Shown here: positions 1-9,620 of the stretch, in pieces
Numbering within the stretch: position 1 is the stretch's first letter
Layout: each line of letters opens with the position of its first letter
Assembly: GCA_050299175.1 (NCBI GenBank)
Contig: JBNKVM010000049.1
Span: 62,001-126,000, forward strand
Direction of reading: 5' to 3'
DNA: 64,000 nt
Origin: JAPHTQ01 sp050299175
GTDB taxonomy: Bacteria > Pseudomonadota > Gammaproteobacteria > Thiohalomonadales > Thiohalomonadaceae
The notes under the pieces: generated by a model
Told to the model about the DNA's origin: nothing
The model's input: only the letters and a program-made list of their open reading frames with translations
Database searches by the model: none
Program-made: the position numbers and the translations under genes

Positions 1-128
1 CATTATAAAAGGTAAAAGGCAAAAGATGAAAGGTCTCAGGTAATCGGCGGCAGGAAAATCGATGAGCCTCATTTTCTAGCGGTTGCCTGATACCTGTTAC
101 CAGCCACCTTTGTTATCATCCGCGCCCT

Positions 129-1165
129 ATGCAACGTTCCGATTTCCATTATGACCTACCCGAAGCGCTGATCGCCCAGCGCCCAGCAGATGAGCGACGC
201 GGCAGCCGTCTGCTGCTGCTCGATGGCGCGAGTGACACGCTTGAAGACCGTCAGTTTAGTGACCTGCCTGGTCTGTTGCGCCCCGGCGATCTGCTGGTGT
301 TTAACGATACCCGGGTGATCCCTGCTCGACTGTTCGGTCAGAAAGAGAGTGGTGGTCGGGTCGAGGTGCTGGTGGAACGGATCACCGGGGAGCGCGAGGT
401 ACTGGCCCATGTCCGTGCCAGCAAGTCGCCTAAACCCGGTAGCTGGCTGAGCTTGGAAGGACATTTCGATGTGGAGGTGACTGGCCGCGACGGTGCTCTC
501 TTCGCCCTGTGTTTTCCTGGCCCGGTACTGGATTTGCTGAAACAGCATGGCCGGATGCCGTTACCACCTTATATAGAGCGAGCAGCCGGGGAGAGTGATA
601 GCGAGCGCTACCAGACGGTTTACGCCAGCCGCGAAGGTGCGGTGGCCGCACCGACCGCCGGACTCCATTTCGATCAGGCGATGCTGGCGCAGTTACAGCG
701 GGATGGGATAGAAACCGCTTTTGTCACCCTGCATGTGGGGGCGGGTACCTTCCAGCCGGTGAGGGTCGACGATATTCGCCAGCACCACATGCATAAGGAA
801 TACATCGAAGTACCGCGTGAGACGGTAGAGGCGGTGGCCCGTGCCCGGCTGCGCGGCGGGCGCGTGGTGGCAGTGGGCACCACGGTGGTTCGTTCGCTGG
901 AGTCGGCGGCTCGCGCTGGAGAACTGGCGCCGTTCAGTGGTGAGACCGATATCTTTATCTACCCCGGTTACCGTTTTCGCGTCATCGATGCCCTGCTGAC
1001 CAATTTCCATCTACCCGAATCGACCCTGCTGATGTTGGTCTGCGCCTTTGCCGGGTATGATCAGGCAATGAACGCCTATCGCCATGCCGTGGAGCAAGAG
1101 TACCGCTTTTTCAGTTACGGTGATGCCATGTTTATCCTGCCGCAACAACCGGAGGAGCGTGGCTG

Positions 1166-1166
<1 letters not shown>
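129..1166 (+). CDS. queA: S-adenosylmethionine:tRNA ribosyltransferase-isomerase QueA
   Basis: Transfers and isomerises the ribosyl part of S-adenosylmethionine onto 7-aminomethyl-7-deazaguanine in tRNA, giving epoxyqueuosine; a cytoplasmic step of queuosine synthesis. The 345-residue protein has the family start (MQRSDFHYDLPEALIAQRP), the VFNDTRVIPARL block near residue 60, the APTAGLHF block near residue 175 and the TNFHLPESTLLMLV block near residue 295. The length matches the family. Its stop codon overlaps the start of tgt by one base, so the two consecutive queuosine enzymes are translationally coupled. No good Shine-Dalgarno sequence is seen before the start, which is nevertheless fixed by the conserved N terminus. 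Confidence 0.97.
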
Positions 1167-2281
<1,115 letters not shown>

Positions 2282-2296
2282 TGGGCGCCAATTTTT

Positions 2297-2326
2297 GGAA
2301 GCCACCTCAAATTTGAGATGGCTTCC
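2297..2326. repeat. 30-bp near-perfect palindrome between tgt and yajC
   Basis: The arms GGAAGCCA and TGGCTTCC enclose a second symmetric block CTCAAATTTGAG, with only one mismatched pair. No T-tract follows, so it is not a standard intrinsic terminator. It could form an mRNA hairpin separating tgt from yajC-secDF, or be a dyad binding site for a regulator. Its function is unknown. Confidence 0.75.
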
Positions 2327-2362
2327 GGCCACTAAACCAAAACCGAGCCTAAGGAATAACAC

Positions 2363-2701
2363 ATGAGCTTCTTTATCTCCGATGCCCTGGCCGAGGCTGC
2401 CCCGGCTGCTGTACAGCAGCAACCCGGTATGCTGGAGGCGCTGTTTCCCTTCATCATCCTCTTCGTCGTTTTCTACTTTCTGCTGATTCGCCCGCAGTCA
2501 CGCCGCGCCAAGGAGCACAAGAAGATGGTCGAAGCCCTCTCCAAGGGTGATGAGGTACTGACCAGCGGTGGCATCTACGGGCGTATCGTCGAAGTGGGCG
2601 AAACCCACATGCTGGTGGAAGTGGCCGACAACGTGCAGATGAAGCTGCAGCGTGAAGCGGTCTCCAGCCTGCTGCCCAAAGGGACCATCAAGAATCTCTA
2701 A
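2363..2701 (+). CDS. yajC: Preprotein translocase subunit YajC
   Basis: Small inner-membrane partner of SecD and SecF in the holotranslocon. The 112-residue protein has one hydrophobic segment at about residues 25-44 (LFPFIILFVVFYFLLIRPQ), the RPQSRRAKEH stop-transfer sequence typical of YajC, and a soluble C-terminal region with the GDEVLTSGGIYGRI motif. An AAGGAA ribosome-binding site lies a suitable distance before the ATG. It precedes secD and secF as in most gammaproteobacteria. Confidence 0.96.
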   Translation: MSFFISDALAEAAPAAVQQQPGMLEALFPFIILFVVFYFLLIRPQSRRAKEHKKMVEALSKGDEVLTSGGIYGRIVEVGETHMLVEVADNVQMKLQREAVSSLLPKGTIKNL

Positions 2702-2723
2702 AGCTTGAAACAACAACAATTGA

Positions 2724-2749
2724 GTAACCGGCGCCAATGCGCCGGTTAC
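2724..2749 (+). promoter_or_regulatory. Perfect hairpin between yajC and secD
   Basis: The arms GTAACCGGCGC and GCGCCGGTTAC are perfectly complementary over 11 bp around a CAAT loop. The following bases (TGTATCTGG) hold no T-run, so read-through into secD is expected. It may be an mRNA processing or stabilising element that sets the ratio of YajC to SecD/SecF, or a weak attenuator; this is inference. Confidence 0.6.
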
Positions 2750-2765
2750 TGTATCTGGTGTCATC

Positions 2766-4622
2766 ATGATTAACCGTTACCCATTCTGGAAGTACCTTCT
2801 AATCGTTGTGCTGATGGTTATCGGCACAATCTACGCCCTGCCCAACCTCTACGGCGACGACCCGGCGTTGCAGATCTCCGCCAACCGTATGGCCGAGATC
2901 AACAACGCTACCCGCGACAAGGTGATCGGCGTTCTGGAAAAGGAAAAGCTCAGTTACAAATCCCTCGAAGTAAAACCCAACTCCATGTTGGTGCGCTTCG
3001 CCGATACCGATGCGCAGCTGAAGGCCTATCAGCCTGTGCGTGAAGCGCTGGGTGACAGCTATACCACTGCGATGAATCTGGCCCCAGCGACACCCGCGTG
3101 GCTGAGCGGTCTGAACGCCCTGCCCATGTATCTCGGTCTTGACCTGCGCGGCGGTGTGCACTTCCTGATGGAAGTGGACATGAACGCAGCGGTGAACCAG
3201 GCACTGGAACGTTATGTCAGCGACTTGCGTAGCCTGATGCGTGATAACAAGGTGCGTTACCTGACTATTGTCGCCGACAAGGGACGCGTCGAGATCAAAT
3301 TCCGCGACGCAGAGGAACGCAATAAGGCCAATGAGCTGATCCGCAAGGAGTACCGCGACCTGGTACTCAACGAAGAACCACGCGATGGTAGCGAGTACCT
3401 CTATGCCAGCTTGAGTGAAAAAGAGCTGCTGGAGACGAAAAAGTTTGCGGTTAAACAGAACATCACCACCCTGCGCAAGCGAGTCAATGAACTGGGTGTA
3501 GCCGAGCCGGTAATCCAGCAACAGGGCGAAGAGCGCATCGTGGTGCAACTGCCGGGCGTGCAGGATACCGCCCGGGCCAAGGATGTTATCGGTGCCACCG
3601 CCACCCTCGAGTACCACATGGAAGACGAGGAGCATGATGTCAATGACGCCCTTGCTGGTCGTGTGCCCTACAACTCTCGTCTCTACAAACAGCGTGACGG
3701 TCGTCCTGTATTGCTGAAGAAAGAGGTGATCGTCACTGGTGATCAGATCATTGACGCTGCGGCAGGCATCGAGCAGCAGACCGGGCAGCCAGAGGTTAGC
3801 GTGACCCTCGATTCGAAAGGTGCGCGCAAGATGCTCGACAACACCCGTGAAAATGTCGGTAAGCGCATGGCGGTGGTTTACATCGAAACCAAGACCGAAA
3901 CCCGCATGATTAACGGCAAGCCGCAACGAGTCACTAACCGCATCGAAGAGGTGATCAGCCTTGCCACCATTCGCGGTGTTTTCAGTAAGCGATTCCAGAC
4001 TACCGGGCTCGACAGTCCTGACGAAGCACACAATCTTGCATTGCTGTTGCGTGCCGGTGCACTGGCTGCACCGATGGAGATTGTCGAAGAGCGCACCATT
4101 GGCCCAAGCATGGGTCAGGAAAACATCGACAAGGGCCTCGCCTCGGTGGTGATCGGTTTTGTCGCAGTACTTGGCTTTATGGCGCTCTGGTATCGGGGGT
4201 TCGGTATGGTCGCCAATCTGGCACTGGCACTGAATCTGGTGTTCATCGTTGCCGTGCTCTCGCTGTTACAGGCAACCCTGACCCTGCCCGGTATCGCCGG
4301 TATCGTGTTGACCGTGGGTATGGCGGTGGATGCCAACGTGCTTATCTTTGAAAGGATTCGTGAAGAGTTACGACTTGGCAATACACCTCATGCAGCAATC
4401 CATGCCGGTTATGAAAAAGCCTTCTCCACCATTGCTGATGCCAACATTACTACCCTGATCGCAGCGGTGGTGCTGTTCAGTTTCGGCACCGGCCCGATCA
4501 AGGGGTTTGCCATCACGCTTTCCATCGGTATCGTCACCTCCATGTTCACCGCGATTATGGTGACACGTGCGGTGATTAATCTGGTTCTGGGGGGCAAACG
4601 CATCTCCAGTCTGTCGATTTAA
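2766..4622 (+). CDS. secD: Protein translocase subunit SecD
   Basis: Inner-membrane component of the SecDF complex that uses proton-motive force to complete export of preproteins. The 618-residue sequence has an N-terminal transmembrane segment (about 9-27), the family motif LGLDLRGGVHFLMEVD at about 123-137, a large periplasmic region, and five C-terminal membrane helices from about residue 455. These contain GMAVDANVLIFERIREE, the proton-relay aspartate and arginine motif. The length agrees with E. coli SecD (615). secF follows after five bases. Confidence 0.97.
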   Translation: MINRYPFWKYLLIVVLMVIGTIYALPNLYGDDPALQISANRMAEINNATRDKVIGVLEKEKLSYKSLEVKPNSMLVRFADTDAQLKAYQPVREALGDSYTTAMNLAPATPAWLSGLNALPMYLGLDLRGGVHFLMEVDMNAAVNQALERYVSDLRSLMRDNKVRYLTIVADKGRVEIKFRDAEERNKANELIRKEYRDLVLNEEPRDGSEYLYASLSEKELLETKKFAVKQNITTLRKRVNELGVAEPVIQQQGEERIVVQLPGVQDTARAKDVIGATATLEYHMEDEEHDVNDALAGRVPYNSRLYKQRDGRPVLLKKEVIVTGDQIIDAAAGIEQQTGQPEVSVTLDSKGARKMLDNTRENVGKRMAVVYIETKTETRMINGKPQRVTNRIEEVISLATIRGVFSKRFQTTGLDSPDEAHNLALLLRAGALAAPMEIVEERTIGPSMGQENIDKGLASVVIGFVAVLGFMALWYRGFGMVANLALALNLVFIVAVLSLLQATLTLPGIAGIVLTVGMAVDANVLIFERIREELRLGNTPHAAIHAGYEKAFSTIADANITTLIAAVVLFSFGTGPIKGFAITLSIGIVTSMFTAIMVTRAVINLVLGGKRISSLSI

Positions 4623-4636
4623 GGAGGATGCCAGTT

Positions 4637-5572
4637 ATGCAAATTCTGAAAAAAGAGACCTCCATCGACTTTCTCGGTAAGCGTAAGCTTGCGATGATTT
4701 TGTCGCTGGTGCTTATTGTTATCTCCATTGCCTCAATGGTGGTGCGTGGCTTTAACTTCGGTATCGACTTTACCGGTGGCACCATTATTGAAGTGGGCTA
4801 TACCAAGAATGCCGAGCTGGACCAGATTCGCGATGTGTTGGCCAAACAGGGTTATGGTGATGCAATTGTGCAGCACTTCGGTGCCGCGACCGACGTGATG
4901 ATTCGCATCGCGCCGCGTGAAGGCGTTACGAGTGCCGAACTGAGCGATCGTATCTTTGCCGCACTCAAGGGACAGGATAGCGATGTGCAGATGCGCCGAG
5001 TCGAATTTGTCGGTCCGCAGGTGGGTGAAGAACTGACCAACGACGGTGGCCTGGCGATGATCTACGCATTGATTGGCATCTTGATCTACGTTGCACTGCG
5101 TTTTGAGTATCGTTTCGCAGTGGGTTCCGTGGCTGCGCTGGTACACGATGTTGTTATCACTCTTGGCGTATTCTCGTTGTTGCAACTCGATTTCGACCTC
5201 ACAGTACTGGCTGCAGTGCTGGCGGTGATCGGTTACTCGCTCAACGATACCATCGTGGTCTTCGATCGTATTCGTGAGAACTTTCGTAAAATGCGCAAGG
5301 GCTCACCGGAGGATGTGGTTAACGCCTCACTCAACCAGACTCTGTCACGTACCTTGATGACCTCGTTCACCACCATCCTGGTACTGCTTGCGCTGTTCTT
5401 CTTCGGTGGCGAGTCGATTCACGGCTTTGCTACTGCATTGCTGCTCGGTATCTTCGTTGGTACCTACTCTTCCATCTATGTTGCCAGTGCGTCGGCCCTG
5501 GCCCTGGGTGTTAGCAAGGAAGACCTGATGCCGGTGGAGAAAGAGGGTGCCAATCTGGATGACCTGCCCTGA
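4637..5572 (+). CDS. secF: Protein translocase subunit SecF
   Basis: Partner of SecD in the inner membrane. The 311-residue protein has an N-terminal helix after SIDFLGKRK, the FGIDFTGG motif that mirrors SecD's first motif, and C-terminal helices carrying IGYSLNDTIVVFDRIREN. I choose the ATG at 4637 because AAGGAGG lies nine bases before it; an in-frame ATG three codons upstream touches that ribosome-binding site and is less likely. A strong terminator follows the stop, ending the queA-to-secF transcription unit. Confidence 0.96.
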   Translation: MQILKKETSIDFLGKRKLAMILSLVLIVISIASMVVRGFNFGIDFTGGTIIEVGYTKNAELDQIRDVLAKQGYGDAIVQHFGAATDVMIRIAPREGVTSAELSDRIFAALKGQDSDVQMRRVEFVGPQVGEELTNDGGLAMIYALIGILIYVALRFEYRFAVGSVAALVHDVVITLGVFSLLQLDFDLTVLAAVLAVIGYSLNDTIVVFDRIRENFRKMRKGSPEDVVNASLNQTLSRTLMTSFTTILVLLALFFFGGESIHGFATALLLGIFVGTYSSIYVASASALALGVSKEDLMPVEKEGANLDDLP

Positions 5573-5590
5573 ACACTGGCTAGTATGCTA

Positions 5591-5622
5591 ACAAAAAGCC
5601 CGCTTTTGCGGGTTTTTTTGTT
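5591..5622 (+). terminator. Intrinsic terminator after secF
   Basis: CCCGC-TTTT-GCGGG stem-loop flanked by an A-run and followed by seven T residues, 19 bases after the secF stop. A classical rho-independent terminator. Confidence 0.9.
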
Positions 5623-5819
5623 ACAGGAATATGACAGTTAATTTCGTCCATGTGGATTGGCAGAGTAAGAGAGGCGCCGTCCGTCACAAAATTAGTTGTA
5701 CTACGTCACAGGAAATATAAATAAAAGTGTAAGTGTTATCTGTCTCACAGTGAGTGAGGCGCATCCTTTCTACGCTGCTAGCAGCTACGAAGTAATGCGT
5801 GTAAGGACGGGTAGCGGCC

Positions 5820-6650
5820 ATGATTCGATATATAGTTCTTCTCTCTTTTATATTACTCTCCGCCTGTGAGTCGATGAGTACTGTTCCTGATTCGGGGCAA
5901 CCCGGTAGTCGTGCAGCGGGCGTCTGGTATCAGCCACCACTCTCGACCGATTGGCAAATTCAACTGACCGGGACGATTAATTCGAGTTATCCGGTGAGTG
6001 TCTACGATATCGATCTGTTTGACTCTTCAATCGACCAGATTGCCTCAATTCAGGCGACAGGAAGAAAGGTGATCTGTTACTTCTCCGCAGGTTCTTATGA
6101 GAACTGGCGTCCCGACGCAGATCAGTTTGCGGCAACTGATCTGGGAAATAATCTTTCCGGTTGGCCGGGGGAGCGCTGGCTCGACATACGTTCTGCCAAG
6201 GTGGCGACGATTATGCAGGCACGGATGGACCTGGCAGCGCAGAAGGGGTGCGATGGCGTCGATCCGGATAACGTTGACGGTTACAGCAACAACTCGGGTT
6301 TCAGTTTAACTGCAGCGGATCAGCTGACCTACAATCGCATGCTTGCTCGCGAAGCGCATCGTCGTGGTCTCTCCGTGGGACTGAAAAACGATCTGGAGCA
6401 GGTTGCCGAGCTGGCGGCCAGTTTCGATTTTGCCGTTAACGAACAGTGTTTTGAATATAACGAGTGCGATCTACTGACACCGTTTGTCGTGCAGGGTAAA
6501 CCAGTTTTCAACATCGAATACCGCTCTGTTTATGTCACTGATGCCAGCAGGCGTCAGGCATTGTGTACCGATTCCCTCAATCGACAGTTCAAGACGCTAA
6601 TCTTGCCGCTGGATCTGGATGACAGTTTCCGTTTGAGTTGTGCAGGTTGA
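5820..6650 (+). CDS. Lipoprotein, endo-alpha-1,4-polygalactosaminidase-like (GH114 family)
   Basis: The 276-residue protein starts with a lipoprotein signal (FILLSAC, cysteine 16) and continues with a TIM-barrel-like domain similar to TM1410/GH114 proteins: VWYQPP, the strand YDIDLFDSS, GRKVICYFSAGSYENWRPD, GCDGVDPDNVDGY with candidate catalytic acids, GLSVGLKNDLEQ, and FAVNEQCFEYNEC. Characterised relatives cut alpha-1,4-galactosaminoglycans, and related domains occur with exopolysaccharide systems. The substrate here is unknown. The gene stands alone between two terminators with its own 247-base upstream region, so it is probably transcribed separately. The two c-di-GMP enzymes in the window make a biofilm-matrix role plausible but unproven. 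Confidence 0.75.
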   Translation: MIRYIVLLSFILLSACESMSTVPDSGQPGSRAAGVWYQPPLSTDWQIQLTGTINSSYPVSVYDIDLFDSSIDQIASIQATGRKVICYFSAGSYENWRPDADQFAATDLGNNLSGWPGERWLDIRSAKVATIMQARMDLAAQKGCDGVDPDNVDGYSNNSGFSLTAADQLTYNRMLAREAHRRGLSVGLKNDLEQVAELAASFDFAVNEQCFEYNECDLLTPFVVQGKPVFNIEYRSVYVTDASRRQALCTDSLNRQFKTLILPLDLDDSFRLSCAG

Positions 6651-6673
6651 GTTGGCGATAAATTCGATTCGAT

Positions 6674-6701
6674 AAAAAAGCCCGCTGTAGCGGGCTTTTT
6701 T
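6674..6701. terminator. Bidirectional terminator between the GH114 gene and the convergent small gene
   Basis: AAAAAAGCCCGC-TGTA-GCGGGCTTTTTT is a perfect 12-bp inverted repeat with a T-run on each strand. It can terminate the plus-strand glycosidase gene and the minus-strand 82-codon gene. Confidence 0.92.
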
Positions 6702-6703
6702 GA

Positions 6704-6952
6704 TCAGGCAACACGGCGTTGTTTCTGCTGTGCGATAGATGTGGGTGTTCGTTCTAGCGGGGAACGCAAGCGGCTGCCGCTATCTGTCTGCACAGCGGCT
6801 TCTGCAGTTTCGGGTGCCTCAATAGAGAGGATCTCGAAGCAGTCCTCACCGTCACGGTAGCCAAAGTCGAGGGCCAGCTCCTCCAGATTACCCAGCACAT
6901 CCTGCATGGTCATCTCGAGTGCCAGCTTCTGATTGATCTGATGTTCCGCCAT
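6704..6952 (-). CDS. Small hypothetical protein (82 aa)
   Basis: I do not recognise this family. The 82-residue acidic protein begins MAEHQINQKLALEMTMQDVLGNLEELALDFGYRDGED-like, with a predicted helix in the first 30 residues and a low-complexity, basic C-terminal third ending QQKQRRVA. There is no signal peptide or membrane segment. Its reading frame is supported by a terminator directly after the stop and by lack of any other gene in the interval between suhB and the glycosidase gene. It lies downstream of suhB on the same strand (63-base gap) and could be co-transcribed with it. Confidence 0.55.
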   Translation of the reverse strand: MAEHQINQKLALEMTMQDVLGNLEELALDFGYRDGEDCFEILSIEAPETAEAAVQTDSGSRLRSPLERTPTSIAQQKQRRVA

Positions 6953-7015
6953 TGCCCCATATCCCGATCTCGATACGAGGGTTAACGGTCCTGCGACAAT
7001 AAACTTTAATTGGTG

Positions 7016-7813
7016 TTACTTGCTGATTTCAGGCGGCAGGCAGGGGCGAATGCGCTTGAGCATGGCGTCGTACACCTTCAGATTACCGGCGATCACGTTG
7101 CCACTTTCGAGGAAATCGTCGCCACCGGCAAAGTCACCGACCTTACCGCCCGCTTCCTGGATCAGCAGTGCGCCAGCAGCCATGTCCCACGGGTTGAGGC
7201 CAAACTCCCAGAAGCCGTCGACGCGACCGGCGGCCACATAGGCCAGATCCAGCGCAGCGGAACCGGGGCGACGAATGCCAGCAGTGTCGCCGAACAGTGC
7301 CTTGAAGGTGGCCAGGTAGGTGTCGAGTATGCTGTCGTCCTTGAACGGGAAACCAGTGCCGAGCAGGGCGCCATCCAGGGTCTTGCGGCTGGCAACGCGG
7401 ATGCGGCGGCCGTTAAGCTGTGCACCGGCACCACGGCTGGCGGTGTAGAGGTCCTGGCTGATCGGGTCGTAGACCACCGCCTGATCCAGCTTGCCGCGGA
7501 AACTCAGGGCGATGGAGACGGCGAACTGCGGGAAGCCGTGCAGGAAGTTGGTGGTGCCGTCGAGGGGATCGATGATCCAGACGTATTCGCTATCGCCGCT
7601 GCTGCCGCTCTCTTCGGCGAGAATGGCATGGTCGGGATAGGCCTTGTGGATGGTGCTGATGATCTCCTGCTCGGCGAGACGGTCGACGTCGCTGACGAAA
7701 TCGTTTCGTGATTTGGTATCGACGCTGAGGCTATCCACATGAGGGAAGGAACGGGCGATAATGTTGCCAGCTTGTCGTGCGGCACGCACGGCAATGTTCA
7801 GCATGGGATGCAT
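7016..7813 (-). CDS. suhB: Inositol-1-monophosphatase family protein SuhB
   Basis: Mg2+-dependent phosphatase of the inositol monophosphatase family; in E. coli SuhB also acts in rRNA transcription antitermination and ribosome assembly. The chosen start gives 265 residues, matching the family (267), and begins MHPMLNIAVRAARQAGN. The metal-binding motifs are present: EES near residue 67, WIIDPLDGTTNF near residue 83, and WDMAAGALLIQEAGG near residue 210. An upstream in-frame ATG would add 40 residues reaching into trmJ and is rejected. The gene is divergent from trmJ, the usual gammaproteobacterial arrangement. Confidence 0.95.
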   Translation of the reverse strand: MHPMLNIAVRAARQAGNIIARSFPHVDSLSVDTKSRNDFVSDVDRLAEQEIISTIHKAYPDHAILAEESGSSGDSEYVWIIDPLDGTTNFLHGFPQFAVSIALSFRGKLDQAVVYDPISQDLYTASRGAGAQLNGRRIRVASRKTLDGALLGTGFPFKDDSILDTYLATFKALFGDTAGIRRPGSAALDLAYVAAGRVDGFWEFGLNPWDMAAGALLIQEAGGKVGDFAGGDDFLESGNVIAGNLKVYDAMLKRIRPCLPPEISK

Positions 7814-7880
7814 GGCGAATAGCCTCCGAATTATTAAATGAGCGTGCCGGGTAGGCCCGGCGGGACGCATTCTAAACAAA

Positions 7881-8645
7881 ATGGTGGATAAAAGCATTAG
7901 TACGCAAGCGAAGAAATTTCCCCGTATTCGCATCGTGATGGTCGAGACTTCTCATCCCGGCAATATCGGCGGCGCGGCACGGGCGATGAAAAACATGGCG
8001 CTGGATAGACTCTATCTGGTTAATCCGGTTCTCTTTCCCCACCGCGAAGCGACCTCGCGTGCCTCCGGCGCGGAAGATCTATTAGACAAAGCGGTGGTTT
8101 GCGACAGCCTGGTCGAAGCACTGGAAGGTTGTTCGCTGGTCTTCGGCGCCAGTGCCCGGAGTCTGCGTACCATCCCCTGGCCGCAGGTGGACGTGCGGGG
8201 TTGCGCCGAGCTGGTCGCCGTGAGAGAGGAGGGCGATGAGATAGCGGTGCTGTTTGGCCGTGAGGATTCTGGGCTAACGAATGAGGAGTTGGAGCTGTGT
8301 AATTATCTGGTGCACATCCCCACCAATCCTGACTTCAGCTCGCTCAACATTGCTGCGGCGATTCAGGTGATTAGCTATGAGTTCCACATGGCGCGGCTGG
8401 GCGAATGGCAGGGGACAACGTCTAACAAGGCCGACTTACCTGCTTCGGCGGATGAGGTGGAAGGGTTCTTCACTCATCTTGAGCAGACCCTGGTCGCGCT
8501 CGATTTTCTCGACCCGGAAAATCCACGCCTGTTGATGCGCCGTCTGCGGCGACTGTTCAACCGGGCTGAAATGGAGAAGGCGGAGGTCAATATCCTGCGC
8601 GGTATCCTCACCAGTGTGATGAAACGGCTGAAAAAATCGGATTAA
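7881..8645 (+). CDS. trmJ: tRNA (cytidine/uridine-32-2'-O-)-methyltransferase TrmJ
   Basis: SPOUT-class methyltransferase that uses S-adenosylmethionine to 2'-O-methylate position 32 of tRNA. The 254-residue protein shows the three SPOUT motifs: HPGNIGGAARAMKNM near residue 27, LFGREDSGLTNEEL near 125, and IPTNPDFSSLNIAAAIQ near 147, followed by a C-terminal extension typical of TrmJ. Divergent from suhB and followed by cysE, as in the E. coli suhB-trmJ-isc neighbourhood. A GTG or upstream start is not needed because the ATG at the start is in a suitable context. Confidence 0.95.
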   Translation: MVDKSISTQAKKFPRIRIVMVETSHPGNIGGAARAMKNMALDRLYLVNPVLFPHREATSRASGAEDLLDKAVVCDSLVEALEGCSLVFGASARSLRTIPWPQVDVRGCAELVAVREEGDEIAVLFGREDSGLTNEELELCNYLVHIPTNPDFSSLNIAAAIQVISYEFHMARLGEWQGTTSNKADLPASADEVEGFFTHLEQTLVALDFLDPENPRLLMRRLRRLFNRAEMEKAEVNILRGILTSVMKRLKKSD

Positions 8646-8731
8646 GCCCGGCAATCCTGCCACGCTCGCAATGCCCCGCTCGCTGTGCAAGAATAAGGCC
8701 CTTCACTCTTATCAGGTATTACCGTTTAACC

Positions 8732-9544
8732 ATGTTTAATCGCCTGCGCGAAGACATCGATGTAATTTTCCAGCGCGACCCTGCGGCACGCACGACTTTT
8801 GAGGTCCTGACTGCCTATCCCGGCCTGCACGCGGTGTTGTTTCATCGCCTTTCCCACCACCTGTGGAATGCTGGCTGGAAATGGCTGGCGCGGATGCTTT
8901 CGGGTCTGGCGCGTTGGCTGACAGGTATCGAGATCCACCCGGGCGCCCAGATTGGTCAGCGCTTCTTTATTGACCATGGCATGGGTGTGGTGATTGGCGA
9001 AACCGCGGTCATTGGTGACGACTGCACCATCTATCACGGCGTCACCCTCGGCGGTACCAGCTGGAACAAGGGGAAACGGCACCCGACCCTCGGCAACAAT
9101 GTCGTGGTCGGAGCCGGGGCCAAGGTGCTGGGGCCGATCCTGATCGGCAACGATGCCCGTATCGGTTCCAATGCAGTGGTCGTTAAAGGGGTCCCTGACG
9201 GGACCACCGTCGTCGGTGTACCCGGACGCATCGTCAAGCGGCCCGTGAGCGACGAAAAACAGGAGCAGCGCCAGGCGACCGCCGAAAAGATCGGTTTCGA
9301 CGCCTACGGTACTACCGCCGATATGCCCGACCCGGTGGCCCATGCCATCAACTGCATGCTCGATCACATCCACGCGATGGACGGCAAGATGGAGACCATG
9401 TGTGGCGCGATCAAGAGTCTGGGGGCGGAGTTGGGCGATGTGCAGCTACCGACGCTGGGCCCGTGCGGCATTAGTTCAGGGGAGGAGGATGACCTGAGTG
9501 GTGAGCGGTTGGAAACCGGAGAAAATACGCAGGATTATAGTTGA
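8732..9544 (+). CDS. cysE: Serine O-acetyltransferase CysE
   Basis: Forms O-acetylserine from serine and acetyl-CoA, the committed step of cysteine synthesis. The 270-residue protein has an N-terminal helical region (FNRLREDIDVIFQRDPAAR) and a left-handed beta-helix of hexapeptide repeats from about residue 65 (IHPGAQIGQRFFIDHGMG, IGDDCTIYHGVTLGGT). The C terminus is longer and more polar than the compact EpsC form. It lies directly before iscR, and its stop codon lies inside the proposed iscR promoter and operator. The position makes sense: cysteine is the sulfur donor for the ISC operon that follows. Confidence 0.94.
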   Translation: MFNRLREDIDVIFQRDPAARTTFEVLTAYPGLHAVLFHRLSHHLWNAGWKWLARMLSGLARWLTGIEIHPGAQIGQRFFIDHGMGVVIGETAVIGDDCTIYHGVTLGGTSWNKGKRHPTLGNNVVVGAGAKVLGPILIGNDARIGSNAVVVKGVPDGTTVVGVPGRIVKRPVSDEKQEQRQATAEKIGFDAYGTTADMPDPVAHAINCMLDHIHAMDGKMETMCGAIKSLGAELGDVQLPTLGPCGISSGEEDDLSGERLETGENTQDYS

Positions 9545-9569
9545 CTGAATTACTAGGTTTTGATACTTT
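9537..9569 (+). promoter_or_regulatory. iscR promoter with IscR type 1-like operator
   Basis: ATAGTTGACT followed by AATTACTAGG resembles the type 1 IscR site bound by the [2Fe-2S] form. The -35 element TTGACT at 9541-9546 lies within it, and after 17 bp there is an extended -10, TG-A-TACTTT, at 9564-9569. The overlap would let holo-IscR repress its own operon, as known in E. coli. The site match is by eye, without a scored matrix. Confidence 0.6.
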
Positions 9570-9620
9570 AGCCACCGTGCTAAAGCCACATAATATTACT
9601 GGGATTAATGGGAGAAGGCA

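Noticed and set aside
2799..4031. Long antisense open frame opposite secD
   Set aside because: It lies wholly opposite a conserved gene, and its translated sequence has no recognisable domain or start site; it follows from codon composition.
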